DNA of 11,856 bases from Parastagonospora avenae f. sp. tritici 18332-5 (lineage: Eukaryota; Ascomycota; Dothideomycetes; Pleosporales; Phaeosphaeriaceae). The DNA is taken from NCBI GenBank assembly GCA_022559985.1, contig JAFJTR010000215.1:1-11856 (forward strand), in the 5' to 3' direction. The notes beneath the pieces are model-generated. The model was not told where the DNA came from, ran no database searches, and saw nothing but the letters and a program-made list of their open reading frames with translations. A program made the translations under genes and the position numbers. Of the stretch, positions 1 through 9,289 are shown one piece after another; position 1 is the first letter of the stretch, and each line of letters opens with the position of its first letter.

Positions 1-1
1 C

Positions 2-121
2 GGTCGGGCTGGTGGTTCTGGTAGGAGCCAGAAGAAGGGTGCGGGGAAGGGGATGGCGGTAGATAGAGAGATGGGGTCGGAGAGTGACCTATCCGAGTCA
101 GAGGGAGAGGGACTGCAGTAA
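2..121 (+). CDS. possible 3' end of an unmutated plus-strand gene (partial)
   Basis: An open frame enters from the left edge and ends at TAA 119-121. It encodes about 39 residues: a Gly/Ser/Lys-rich part (GRAGGSGRSQKKGAGKGM) and then an acidic Ser/Glu tail (SESDLSESEGEG). The surrounding 180 bases are GC-rich and keep many TGG, CAG and CA words, unlike everything to the right, so this DNA has not been hypermutated. A low-complexity charged tail fits the C-terminus of many eukaryotic proteins, and no family can be named. The stretch is short, so it may instead be untranslated or non-coding sequence. It may also be the DNA into which the gypsy element was inserted or against which it was truncated. 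Confidence 0.3.
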   Translation, partial: GRAGGSGRSQKKGAGKGMAVDREMGSESDLSESEGEGLQ

Positions 122-289
122 GGCGGTTAAACAAGGTGACAGGGGCGACGGCGAGGCTGTAAAGGAGGAGAGGTCTGACGTTAGTAGTAGTAATTAGTTA
201 ACCTAATTGTCTTCTAAATAGTCTATGTCTTCTACACCTTTTTCTTATGCTTTAATCTATTTGTCGAGCGCCTATAGAGGACCTAGCTG

Positions 290-460
290 ATCCGGATGCG
301 TTTTATAGAATTCTTATAACTTATAAGAGGATCCTATAAAGTTAGAGGCTTTATACTAAACTAGGTCTAGATTATGCCTAATCTACTTTACGCGATACTT
401 AAGAGTGGATCAGTATAGTTTGCTAGCGAGGATCTCTTCTACTTCTTATTCTTCCACGCC
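290..460 (-). pseudogene. chromodomain of gypsy pol (stopped)
   Basis: The minus-strand frame reads EVEEILASKLY, a stop, then STLKYRVK, a stop, then I. In chromodomains the residue after the YxVKW-type strand is an aromatic-cage Trp, and here that position is TAG (383-385), as expected from TGG to TAG. In chromoviruses the C-terminal chromodomain is thought to steer integration to heterochromatin by binding methylated histone H3 tails. That role is known for the family and not shown by this sequence. The fold is recognisable despite several stops. Confidence 0.75.
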
Positions 461-499
461 ATTAATTAGGGTTCCCGGTGGTCTTAGAGGCTCTTGTCC

Positions 500-1570
500 G
501 GGCAAGGGGTCTTAAGGATCTTTGCACAGTAGGTTAGGTGCAAAGACGTTATAGATTTAGGAACTAGATAGGAGTTCTAATTAGTAAGAGTTTCCTACCT
601 GTTTAATAACTTTAAAAGGACCTATCTACTTATTAGATAGCTTTTAGCTAGGATAGGAGGACGACAAGTTCTAGGTATCTAGGTAGACTATATCTCCTAC
701 GGTCCAGTCCACTGGGCGTCGGTGCCGATTGACAGCGGATCTTATTCAGTCCTGCGCTTTCTCTATATTAGTTTTAGCAATTTTCTAAGCTTTATGCATC
801 CTAGTAGCAAGGGCTAGGGCGTCTTTATAGTTTACCTTATCTGTAGTTATATAATGTTTAGAAGAAGTAGGCTAATCCTAACTCTGCTGTAGCTTACTTC
901 CGTATAAGATCTAGTATAGAGACATACTAATTGCGGAGTGCAGCAAGGATATCTAGGCTCTATCAATTAAAGGCAGGAGGGTACTCTAGTTATTTTAGTA
1001 GAAGGATACGAAAGGTTGCAGCCTCTAATTAATATACTTATTTATAATCTTAGTTTATCTATTAGTTTCCTTATAGTAAGCAGTTAATAGCTTAACTTTC
1101 ACGCCTAGAATCTAACAGAATTCAGACTAGAAACAGGATATAAACTAAGAGCCTCTGTCTAAGATAATAGTTTTAGGCGTGTAGCTGAATCGGTACACCC
1201 CTTAAACGAACAATTCTGCCATACCTCTAGCGTCGATAGTCTTATTGCAAGGTATAGAGATAGCTTGTTTTAACAGTTAGTTAACGATAACTATAATTAT
1301 GTTATAACTAGACTTGTCCTTAAGAAATTCCTTAAAGTTAATGCAAATATATTGCATTAGCCTTTTAGGAATTAGAAGTGGGTAAATTAACCTAGGGATA
1401 CGGGTCTGTCTCGGGTGTGCCCTACAGCAGGCGCTGCAGTTCCGTACGTAGCGTTTACAAGTAGCTTCTATGCCCTTCTAATAATACTTTTATGCCAGCA
1501 GCTAGTACGTTTTAGTAGCGCTTAGGTGGGCGGACAATATCTAGTTATATACCTCGCGGATAAGGCAAGT
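500..1570 (-). pseudogene. integrase region of gypsy pol, catalytic triad changed to N-D-K
   Basis: The zinc-binding cysteine pair survives in CKRYVRNCSACC (codons 1436-1438 and 1427-1429). The first catalytic Asp, expected in CIDF, is AAC (Asn) at 1337-1339. The second, in LDRG, is intact GAC at 1157-1159. The third, the Glu of a KETDGQTE-type motif, is AAG (Lys) at 1049-1051. A GPF-like C-terminal module (IGPFKVIKQVGNSY) lies near 610-630. Integrase would join element cDNA to the chromosome, and two lost metal-binding acids rule that out. Several in-frame stops are also present. Assignment rests on motif order and spacing within the same frame as RT. Confidence 0.88.
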
Positions 1571-1894
1571 GCATAAGGGGGAGTTAGCAGTAACATACAA
1601 GCAGTTGTTAAAGAGTAATAGTCTGTTTTAGATCTAGCACCGTTTAGGCAGCACAGCTCGTTCTTGGACAAAGGAGGTCTGATTCTCCTAAAGTAGGGCT
1701 TCTACTAGTTGCAGGGAGTTAAGGGATATAGCTTTGTTAACAGACTTAAGAACGTTAAGCCTTACGATCTAAGCTATAGTGTAGGCAATGTAAATTGTAG
1801 CTAGTTCAGCGTTAATTTAGGGGTGTAATTAGTGCAGTCCTAAAAGGACCTGCGATTAGTTATTAACTTAGGCTGTCCTTAAATTTTCTATATC

Positions 1895-2340
1895 CTGCTT
1901 ACGATAGCTTAGGATGTCTGCTTAGGCGTTATCCTTACTAGGGGTATAGGAGATCCAGAAATTAAACCATGCCAGCTCCTTAGCCTATTAGACTTATTAA
2001 AGGTTAAGTACCTTTATAGTTATAAAATACTTAAGAGAGCAATAATCTAAAAGTACTTTAATTTAGGTCTATGTTAAAGCAAGTTTAGCTTTCTACTTTG
2101 CGAAAGCAGTCACGATAGCAAAGAGTTCCTTGTCATGAATCTCCTAATTAAGTTTAGCTCTAGTTAGGCAATAGCTATAGAAGGCTATAGGGCACTAACT
2201 GCTGTTAGGCTGCTTTTAAGAGAATATACTAGCAATAACACTATCTGATGCGTTAGTCTCTAATCTAGTATTAAGTTTAGCGTAGAAGTAGTATAAGGTT
2301 AGGATAGCAAGCAATGCTTCCTTTATTTTGTCGAACGCTT
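1895..2340 (-). pseudogene. RNase H region of gypsy pol, first catalytic Asp lost
   Basis: Following RT in the same frame, the motif normally reading TDAS is TNAS (AAC at 2252-2254). The Glu-bearing HDKELFAIV block survives, the block resembling LLDYCSLKYF follows, and ADILS near 1905-1920 marks the end. RNase H degrades the RNA strand of the RNA:DNA hybrid during reverse transcription. Asp to Asn at the first metal ligand plus multiple stops make this region dead. Confidence 0.85.
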
Positions 2341-2399
2341 ATTAATACTTAGGACTCTATATAAATAGTTTCGCAGGACTTTGCAGCGTAATAAGAGGC

Positions 2400-3110
2400 T
2401 TAGCTATCTATAAGAATTCTAGTACAAATTGTTAATAGAATCTAGCAAACCTAAGAAATAACTTTACACTAGTAACAGTCGTAGGTGGCATCTAATCCTG
2501 TAGGGCAGATACCTTACTAAGGTTAACCTTAAGACCTTAGCTTGTCAGGATGTATCCTAGGTACTTGGTCCGGTTCACATAAAATTAGCTTTTCTTGATA
2601 TCTACATAAAGCCCTGCTTCACGTAGTCGTTCTAGTACCTTTTTAACGTGGAGGATATAAGTTACCTTGTCTTTAGAGTAGATAAGGATATCGTCTAGGT
2701 AGGCAATGCAGAAGTTATTAAGGTAGTTAACTAGTACGTCGTTTATGTACTGTTAATAGGTAGCTAGACCGTTGCACAAGCCGAATAGGAGAACCTTATA
2801 CTTGTATGTCCTGTAACAAGTCTAGAAGGTAGTATACTCTTTAGATTTAGGGTCTATTTAAATCTAATTAAAGGCAGACTGAATATTAAACTTAGTAAAG
2901 AACTTAGCTTTAGCAGGTCTTAACAATAACTCGTTAATGCAGGGTATTAGATAGGCATCCTTGCAGGTAATAGCGTTAAGTTTCTAATAGTCTATACAGA
3001 CTCTAAGGTTACTATTTGCTTTACGAATACAAAGGATAGGTAAGGCAAAAGGGCTCTAACTATGCTCGATAAATCCTTTCTCTAAATTGTCCTGCAGATA
3101 TTTCTTAGTA
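2400..3110 (-). pseudogene. reverse transcriptase region of gypsy pol, motif A Asp changed to Asn
   Basis: Clear Ty3/gypsy RT blocks are read on the minus strand: SPFALPILCIRKANSNLRVC, KFFTKFNIQSAFN, LLFGLCNGLATY, and FCIAYLDDILIYS with the YLDD box at 2690-2701. The motif A Asp, expected in KFDI, is AAT (Asn) at 2885-2887, while both Asp residues of YLDD remain. Downstream, the block KLFLRFARFY and IAKPL matches the thumb and connection part. Stops replace a Trp in the PPTTV-preceding segment and others. The family role is synthesis of element cDNA from genomic RNA. Confidence 0.92.
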
Positions 3111-3699
3111 GCTTTAAGCTCCTTAATACTTTGTTTGTACAGGGCGCTGTAAGCATTTAGTAATAGTTTAGTTAGGACAATCTTATAATCGTAGAATTAG
3201 TGCTTAGAGAGTTAGTCTGCAGCAGCCTTGCTAAAGACGTCTTAGTACTCCTAGTAGACAGATAGCAACTAGTCTTAGAGCAAATCTAAATTGTTAGGAT
3301 TATCTCTAATAGAGCGTTTATACTCTATTACGCAGTCTATTTTGTATAACGTAGTAGTAAAGAACTTATTCTCTTTTTACTTTATATTAAAGTGTAATCT
3401 ATTAGCTAAGATAAGAGCAATGCGCAGGGAGAAGGTAGTTCAGATTAGATCCAGACCCTTAACCAGGTTCGCTGAGCAAGGAACTATCTCCCTTAGCTTA
3501 GGTATCTTTAGAATTCCTCGAATCCGGTTAATCAATAGACTCTAGTATCTGCGTGCCTCGTCTTGTTCCTACAGGGCGTCGCGGCGAGCAATGTTAAGTT
3601 CTACATTCCAGTTATACTTTAGTTGTGCTAGAGTTATAATAATAGGCAGGGCTGCGTTGTAAGTTGCGGGGTATCCTTTTAGCTAGAGGAGACAGTTCT

Positions 3700-4060
3700 A
3701 GTAGGTATTGAGTTAGAGACAGAACTGCCGAAGCCACTTAACACTAATAATGCAGTCCTGCAAACCTAGGTCTATAATAACAAAAGGGCAATTATAGATA
3801 GTTTAACTGTTAATCCTTATGTAAAGTCAGATAAAACAGTCTACTAGGGTCTAAATATAGTCTTAAAAACCTTTTACTAGGATCTTAAATAGAAGACGTT
3901 AGATAGGAACCTATAATAATTTAGATAAGAATTAGGCAATTATTAAGTTTAAGAACAGGAATCCTTATGCGCCTGTATTAATAAGAGAGTTCATCTTAAC
4001 ACTATATCCGCGAGAGCAAAGTATAGATAAGACATAGAAGTGCTTTCCTCTAAACAAGTT
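3700..4060 (-). pseudogene. aspartic protease region of gypsy pol, active-site Asp changed to Asn
   Basis: The frame reads NSLINTGA with AAT at 3977-3979, where retroviral-type proteases have DTGA. It is followed by a hydrophobic run (FLFLNLIIA) typical of the fold. A stop (TAA, 3965-3967) directly follows GA. The protease would cut Gag-Pol and acts as a dimer contributing one Asp per subunit, so Asp to Asn abolishes activity. Upstream in this frame is a basic stretch (VRKQRRLGK) that overlaps the end of gag. Confidence 0.8.
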
Positions 4061-4137
4061 TAACAAGTTTATATTAGCTAGGTTATACTTGTTCTAGCCT
4101 AAGATAGAGAGTTTTCCTAGGCGTCTCTGTTTCCTAA

Positions 4138-5355
4138 CTAGTCTTAGTCTAGAAGGACTTTAGTAGCGTCTACAAACTCTTGCTTCTTAACTTCTATTTT
4201 AATCTCTCTTACCCTAGGAATAGGGCAATCCTTAGAGAAGTAACTAGTCTTACTATAGTTGTAGCAAGAACTAGATAATTAAGGTAGTTGCGAAGTAGGG
4301 GGGTTAAGCGAGGGAGCTCTGTTAACGGCAGGAGTGTTAGATCAGAACGGTGTAGTACGCAGAACCGCAGTCTGGGATCGGGAGGGTTCTAAAGTCTGCG
4401 TACCAGAACAGTGCAGAAGATGCTCTAGTCTCTTGTCAGCGTTTTGTTAGTAAGGAGTTGTTTTACTTATATTAGAATTAGCAGATATAGAGGTGTTTCG
4501 CCGCTCTATGTTAAAGGCAGTAAGATGCTCCACTATTAGTGCGAATTCGTCTTTCTAGAAGCGTCTAAACCCTAAGTTAGGTACCTATAGTAAAGGTGTG
4601 ATCTTTTCCTAAAGGTAGAAGGACTACTCTAATTTAGATACAGATCCCTTAATAGCTGCGCTTAGAAACTTTGCTTTAAAGAAGGAGAAGGATTCTCCTT
4701 TCTCTATCTGTAAACAGTAGAAAGCTAACCTGCTTTCTGCTTGCTCGTTTCTAGATATAAAGAATAACTTAAGCAAGTTAATTATTTCTTTAGCGTCGTT
4801 GAATCGTCGATCCTCTAATTTAGATAAGTACTAGGGTTCTAGGTACTCTTTTGCTAGATCAGACGTATGTCCCTAGACTAGGGCCATTCTCGCGCGCTTA
4901 CTCCGATAGTGATCTAAGTTAATATCTAGTTAATCGTTGATTAAGGCCTGCTATTAGCAGAAAGTAGGTTCCTTCTTATTAGTAAGGCAATTAATTATTA
5001 GTATGCGTTTAGATAATTTTACTTTAGACAGTAAGGGGGTCTTAGACTGGAATCTCACTGCAGGGGTATCGTGAGATTGTCTTAAGGTTGTCAGGCCTGA
5101 TTCTGTGGTAGGTAGGACAGAACGTTCTTGCGTTAACTAACTAATTTAAGCATAAAGTCTTTTAATTTCTTTGCGCAGCTTATTAGTAATACTAGCTATA
5201 GTAGTTTTGTCTTCCTAGCTTAACTCTAAATTAGAGTTAGGTTTAGTAAGGGCTGTAGCTAACGCTTTAGCTTTGCCCTTGCTAGGGGTCGTTCTCTAAG
5301 TCAAACTTCGTGTGGATCCTGCTAGACCTGAGGGTTTTAGTTAGTTGCTAGACAT
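4138..5355 (-). pseudogene. gag: gypsy gag, multiply stopped, CCHC knuckle broken
   Basis: The frame begins ATG at 5355-5353 (MSSN, then stop) and runs about 406 codons to stop candidates at 4144-4146 and 4138-4140; the true end is uncertain. The N-terminal part is Ser/Thr/Lys-rich. The middle (about 4990-4500) has the helical, charged look of a retrotransposon capsid (KEYLEP, RRFNDAKEIINLLKLFF, QIEKGESFSFFKAKFL). The C-terminal knuckle should be CX2CX4HX4C. It reads C (4264-4266), Tyr for the second Cys (4255-4257), Tyr for His (4240-4242), and C (4225-4227), consistent with TGY to TAY and CAY to TAY. Gag would form virus-like particles and bind element RNA. The frame lies -1 relative to pol. 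Confidence 0.82.
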
Positions 5356-5640
5356 CGACAGTTAACTCCGATTCTAGTGGGTTTTTAATAGTCTCTGAGT
5401 TTCTATCTTAGCGCAATCTACGCGGCTTTTCTGAAGGCAATGCTATCGCAAAGGGATAGCAAGTTCTAAACCTAAAGGCTTCAGTCAATAGGAGGTCGCT
5501 AGAATCCTATCTACGCTAGATAATTAGTAGTTGTAACTGTGTTTACCTTAGAACTGAATTAGAGGTGTATTAGGATGAATAAACAGTAGTGCGATATTAT
5601 TAAGAGGCTGTTACTAGCTAAGATGAGTTTTCTGCAATAA
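5356..5640 (-). other. gypsy 5' untranslated leader between LTR and gag
   Basis: These 285 bases lie between the end of the LTR and the gag ATG. The minus strand directly after the LTR reads TTATTGCAGAAAACTC, where the primer-binding site should be. RIP may have altered it, and I cannot match it confidently to any tRNA 3' end. Self-priming, as in Tf1-type elements, is an untested alternative. No ORF or RNA gene was seen here. Confidence 0.5.
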
Positions 5641-5949
5641 TGTAACGACGCAGGCAAGACAAGAGATCTGAACTCGGTGTGGTCTTACTTAGAGGCATAT
5701 AGGAGTGCGTGGGAGAACTGTAACCTAAGATTAATTAACACCTATAGGTCTTGTACGAAAGGATTGCAGAAAACTGCCTATATATATCTAGGGAACAGCA
5801 AGCTTAAATATATAAAGGCTAGGGAGAGCTAAGTTAGAACTAAGTCAGGCTCAGGTCTGAATCGTGTCCGGGGTAATCCGGGGTGATATCGCTGTAACGA
5901 GGGAGGACATAAGTAACTAAGTCCGGTACTAGTAGGTGACCTCGTTACA
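5641..5949 (-). repeat. 5' LTR of the gypsy element
   Basis: The plus-strand sequence starts TGTAACGACG and ends CTCGTTACA, giving inverted TGTAACGA/TCGTTACA ends with terminal TG and CA, as LTRs have. It sits immediately upstream of the gag leader. TA-rich stretches (TATATATA near 5780-5788, AAATATATAAAG near 5806-5818) could be promoter elements. An internal copy of the terminal sequence in inverted orientation (5891-5902 against 5940-5951) makes the outer boundary slightly ambiguous. No second LTR is present in the window to compare. Confidence 0.6.
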
Positions 5950-6948
5950 GCCTATAAGGAAGATATAGAGCACTAAAGGCAGCTAACAGACAGTTATAAG
6001 CTCTGCTATCACGAATATAAGATAGAACAGAAGAGCATCTAGCATTTAACTGCGCTAATATAATCAACAGTAGCACTACATCTACAACGCACATGCTGCA
6101 CTCCAGACTAACTACTTTAAGAGTAGCTCTCTAGCCTTAAACTAGCTGTTAGGGTTAATAACTGTATCGAATAAGAACAGGCCTGCAACTAATACTACGC
6201 AGCGTTAGGGCTAATGCAAACCCTAAATAACTAGGATACCTAGCTAGCTGAATACGATTAAGCCTCCTCAGACGCGATATTAAACAGCGTACCTAAAGCT
6301 ACACAGCTTAATAGAGTTATAAAAGACTTCTAGCAAGCAGTGCACAAGGTAGCGCTAACTTAGGCAGCATTGTTCTAAGAGGCACGCTATGAAGCACGCA
6401 TAACTAGGAGAGAGATGATGAAACATTTCTGAGAGCATATGATGACTACACATCCACTCAGGCTAAAGCACAAAGCTGCCTTCTAGTTAGATGAAGCTTC
6501 GTACCTTGCTAATAGTGGTGTAACCACCTAGGGCACTGAGAAGGACGCTTCTACTGCAGAAAACGCGCTATCTAGACGTGAAAAAGCACGCAATTAATAT
6601 AGTGCTAATTTAAGAAAGCGCACACATAACAGAGGCACAGCTTAATTAGCTAAGTGCCCTGCTTATAAGCAGCGAAACAGCATAAATAACTGCTAGTACA
6701 TCCACACTAAACAAGCACCTGAAAGGTAGACCGCAAACGCACAGGTGGCATCACTTGTAGAGCTCAAGAAGAAGCATAATACTACCTTAATCGGCATACT
6801 TAGGCCAGAGCCAAGCTCGCTCTTAATTAAGCCCTCGATCACGTTACATTAAGGAGTTACACACACCTACACTAATACTCTAAGAACTAGAGAAGAACTA
6901 GTAACTTAAAGGCAGGAAGGTTGCTAAAATTAGCGTTAATATCTATAT
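5950..6948. other. about 1 kb RIP-mutated spacer between the two divergent 5' LTRs, no recognised gene
   Basis: This stretch is rich in CTAG, CTAA and TTAA words, so it was also exposed to RIP. Plus frame 1 can be read through without an indel from about 5953 to 6900 as a Lys/Gln/Ala-rich sequence (for example ARYEARITRREMMKHF and SLVELKKKHNTTLIGILRP), interrupted by about 22 stops. A neighbouring frame has a similar stop density over the part I compared, so the frame is not proven to be coding. I recognise no domain. It may be a relic of a third mobile element or of a gene mutated by spread from the neighbours. No tRNA or LTR was seen. Confidence 0.4.
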
Positions 6949-6985
6949 TGTTCGTACCAATATTTAGAGTGATCGTACGAGTCAC

Positions 6986-7004
6986 CTGATCATCACATGA
7001 TCAG
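6986..7004. promoter_or_regulatory. perfect 8-bp inverted repeat in LTR, upstream of TATA
   Basis: CTGATCAT and ATGATCAG are separated by CAC. It lies about 35 bases upstream of TATATA (7038-7043) in the presumed U3 part of the LTR, so it could be a dimeric transcription-factor site or a hairpin. The binding protein is unknown. Confidence 0.4.
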
Positions 7005-7037
7005 CCTCTGCACGCGATTTAGGGGCTAGTGCAGGAG

Positions 7038-7043
7038 TATATA
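7038..7043 (+). promoter_or_regulatory. candidate TATA box of copia LTR
   Basis: TATATA in GAGTATATAG, inside the proposed LTR and about 375 bases before the gag-pol ATG. Position and sequence fit a promoter; a transcription start was not identified. RIP creates TA words, so chance origin is possible. Confidence 0.35.
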
Positions 7044-7158
7044 GTCTTCCCGTACGATAGCTTTAATCAATTAATTAATCTGCAATAACTTAAAGTTTGC
7101 AACTTGCTTCACACCGTATAATTGTACTTGCTTTACCTAAGGTGAAGTTCTACTAACA

Positions 7159-7414
7159 CTAATTAGTAGGTAATTTACTTTATTAACAAATTAGCAAGGT
7201 AAAGACAGAGTCACTCTCTGAAGAAGTCAGTCTCTGTTTTGTACGCCTCCTGAATAGAAATTACTAGGGAGGAGAAGGTCTACTACTATATCGTACAGCA
7301 TCTAAAGACGCTAAAAGACCGGTTCAGCCTGCTGTACGACACGCTATTAGACAGTGTGCAGCTCACACACTAAAAACTAACAAACTTACATATTATACAC
7401 TAAGCTACAGCGCA
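7159..7414 (+). other. copia leader between LTR and gag-pol, with possible mutated primer-binding site
   Basis: Just after the LTR, TAGTAGG (7164-7170) would be TGGTAGG before a single RIP change. Ty1-like elements prime from an internal part of initiator tRNA-Met with a site starting TGGTAG, so this is a plausible but unproven primer-binding site. The remaining leader holds three further GTAC-type motif variants (7241, 7292 and 7334) and no ORF. Confidence 0.35.
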
Positions 7415-8930
7415 ATGTCTTAATTAGATAAGGACTTAACACTAACAGGCTAGGACCTGTACGAACAATACGCAAAGGAGACAAACATATCTGTACGAAT
7501 ACTACAAGACTTAACAAAACTAGAGGAGTGAGTTAACCACATTAACCTAGAGGATGCAACAGCCTCCTAAATGTGCTCGTACGCAGCATGTACTCTAGCA
7601 GAACTCAGGACCACCTTACTCTAAGGAAAGGACTTCCTTGAATCATTCCAAGAGGACTTCGCACAATAGAAAGAACGCCACTTCTCTTAGATTAATAGGG
7701 CATTCCGTAGAGAGCTTATTGCAATCCTAAGCAATAAGGGAATTGTGTTGCATAAAAGGACGGGCATTACAAAGGCTGGCAAACTTAATAACATTGTTTA
7801 GGGAAACTGCACCGTACAGGACGACACAACCAGGGGAACAGCTGGATACCCAATATTGCCTCCACTGCCATCACAGGTACCGGACCGTCCGACACCGTTC
7901 CTACCCCTCCTAAATATCTCGTACAACGACCCTAAAGGGAAAGGATTAGTGCAGCAACAGCCAATCCAAAGGGAAGGGCCGAAAGCCACTTCTCTAGTCT
8001 ACTTGCAGACACCGCACGATCCCTATCTGAGATCACTAGCTGCACGTTATGCAGAATTGCCAAGACAACAGGACAATATCCTATCGTACTATTACCAGGA
8101 GCCACCGGCACAACCTGTGCATAACAACCAATACCGGCCACCTCAGAACTTGTACGAACTACCACCTGCTAACTATACAGTGAATGAAAGGCTACCACCA
8201 GAAAAGCCTATCCAATTCCAGAAGTCATGGAAGAAGAAGAACAACTACACGGGCAAGCCGTACGACATCCTAGCAGACAAAGCAAGGATATTTATTAACC
8301 TTTGCCGGCGCCTGGATATCCAGGATACTCAATACACAAGTATCTTTCTAGACATCCTAGAAGGTCGTGCGAGCATGTACTACATGCATAACATTAGACC
8401 TGGCTTTGACTGGAAGGACTTGTACGAACAGCTTAACCACCACTTTAACACTAAAGTTAACTATAACTAGTACTAGACTGATTGGACTACAATATCATAC
8501 GCACGATGCAAGCAAGAGAACCTAGACAAGTCTCAACACGAGGCTCTAGAAGTTATGATCGACAAGCTCACCCTTGCTCAGCAAGCGCTCGGACGAGACT
8601 TTTAAGGAGAAGTTCCATTGCACACAGCAGTCGTACGAGCATGCAGAGGGCAACTAGAACTAGAACAGGCTATGTTCTCTATCCAGCCCACGTGCGAAGC
8701 ACTGTTCAGTGATCTTCGGTCAGCATTGCAAGTCAATATTGATCGACAGGCAAACCATTACCTAAGCGCCCAATCAGAGTCGTACTATACGGACCGAAGG
8801 TACAATTCATCCTACCGCACGAACTAAAGTGCAAGGGCCTCACCAGGATGGAGAAGATCATCGTACAGAGGTGCGCGAGCACCCCCAGGCAAGAGAAAAC
8901 CGTTCTAGAGGTCACTGCTATCAACCTCTG
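7415..8930 (+). pseudogene. copia gag portion
   Basis: The first about 130 codons carry eight stops. A stretch from about 7802 to 8467 is still open and encodes a Pro/Gln-rich region (PPLPSQVPDRPTPFLP, PQNLYELPPANY) followed by a conserved-looking capsid core (YTGKPYDILADKARIFINLC, LEGRASMYYMHNI, FDWKDLYEQLNHHF). Stops at 8468-8470 and 8474-8476 then interrupt it, and the same frame continues with helical sequence (EALEVMIDKLTLAQQALGRDF). The open part is a remnant of gag and not a separate gene, because homology-like sequence continues in the same frame on both sides. Confidence 0.75.
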
Positions 8931-8938
8931 TTAAGAAA

Positions 8939-8980
8939 TGCTTTGTATGTTACAAAGAGGGATGCTAGTCATCTAACTAT
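8939..8980 (+). pseudogene. copia zinc knuckle, CX2CX4CX4H with Trp to stop and His to Tyr
   Basis: The frame reads C (8939-8941), C (8948-8950), C (8963-8965), then TAG (8966-8968) where this fungal family has Trp, and TAT (Tyr, 8978-8980) where His is expected. Both changes are single transitions (TGG to TAG, CAY to TAT). The knuckle would bind element RNA. Confidence 0.7.
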
Positions 8981-9289
8981 CCCTATACGGACCTGTCAAG
9001 GGCTATAAGGCAATACATCACAGCATATAAAGGTTTCCATGAGTCTACTCCTACCAAGGACGAGGTAACGTCGTACATAATGGACTTTGAAGGAGACCAG
9101 AGCGACACTAGTGACAATAACAACCTATACGATGAACAACACTAAGAGGATAAGGACCAGGACAGTGATCAAGCTATCCAATACCTGACTGCTGCAGCAT
9201 ACCTACACCGCATGACAGGTGAGGACATCTACAGCATAGACTCAGACTGCAAAGCAGAGCAATTCTTGCTCGATAGTAGGTACTGTACG

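Larger units (their letters stand above)
194..4150 (-). pseudogene. pol: gypsy pol polyprotein, multiply stopped (PR-RT-RH-IN-chromodomain)
   Basis: This is a single minus-strand frame carrying, in order, protease (around 3970), RT (about 3110-2400), RNase H (about 2340-1895), integrase (about 1570-500) and a chromodomain (about 460-290). Recognisable blocks include SLINTGA, SPFALPILCIRKA, FCIAYLDDILIYS, the RNase H block RLETNASD, CKRYVRNCSAC and EVEEILASKL. The frame is offset by -1 from gag, as in many gypsy elements that use programmed frameshifting. I could not locate the slip site. The likely original stop is TAA at 194-196, but it could be a mutated codon, with the frame running on to about 102. 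Five catalytic acids are changed to Asn or Lys, so the product would be inactive even with read-through. Confidence 0.88.
185..5949 (-). mobile_element. RIP-degraded Ty3/gypsy-type chromoviral LTR retrotransposon, 3' LTR not seen
   Basis: Read on the minus strand, this stretch gives LTR, leader, gag with zinc knuckle, protease, RT, RNase H, integrase and chromodomain, which is the Ty3/gypsy chromovirus order. All pol domains sit in one frame over nearly 4 kb with dozens of TAG/TAA stops but no indel found, so damage is by transition mutation only. Stops replace expected Trp (for example in the chromodomain) and Gln. The 5' LTR is at 5641-5949. A partner LTR should follow pol, but the sequence below about 185 changes to unmutated GC-rich DNA without LTR similarity. 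The element is therefore either truncated there or continues differently beyond the window. It cannot be autonomous. Confidence 0.9.
6949..7158 (+). repeat. 5' LTR of the copia element
   Basis: The proposed LTR starts TGTTCGTACC and ends CTACTAACA, with TGTT/AACA inverted ends and the TG..CA rule. It holds a palindrome (6986-7004) and TATATA at 7038-7043, and the TCGTACGA motif lies on both sides of these (6973-6980; a variant at 7050-7057). At about 210 bp it is in the usual range for fungal copia LTRs. The end is inferred, because the 3' LTR that would prove it is not in the window. If correct, the left target-site duplication would be 6944-6948. Confidence 0.5.

Noticed and set aside
1..185. 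3' LTR of the gypsy element
   Set aside because: No TGTAACGA end or other similarity to 5641-5949 was seen, and the composition is unmutated.
3291..3545. 84-residue plus-strand ORF
   Set aside because: It lies antisense to the gypsy pol frame between protease and RT, has no recognisable features, and is a chance gap between stops.
6148..6232. TTAGGG and CCCTAAA words as interstitial telomere repeats
   Set aside because: Only single units are present, not a tandem array. TA-rich mutated DNA gives such words by chance.
7856..8470. 204-residue open frame as an independent gene
   Set aside because: It is the least damaged part of the copia gag. The same frame continues with related sequence on both sides of the bordering stops.
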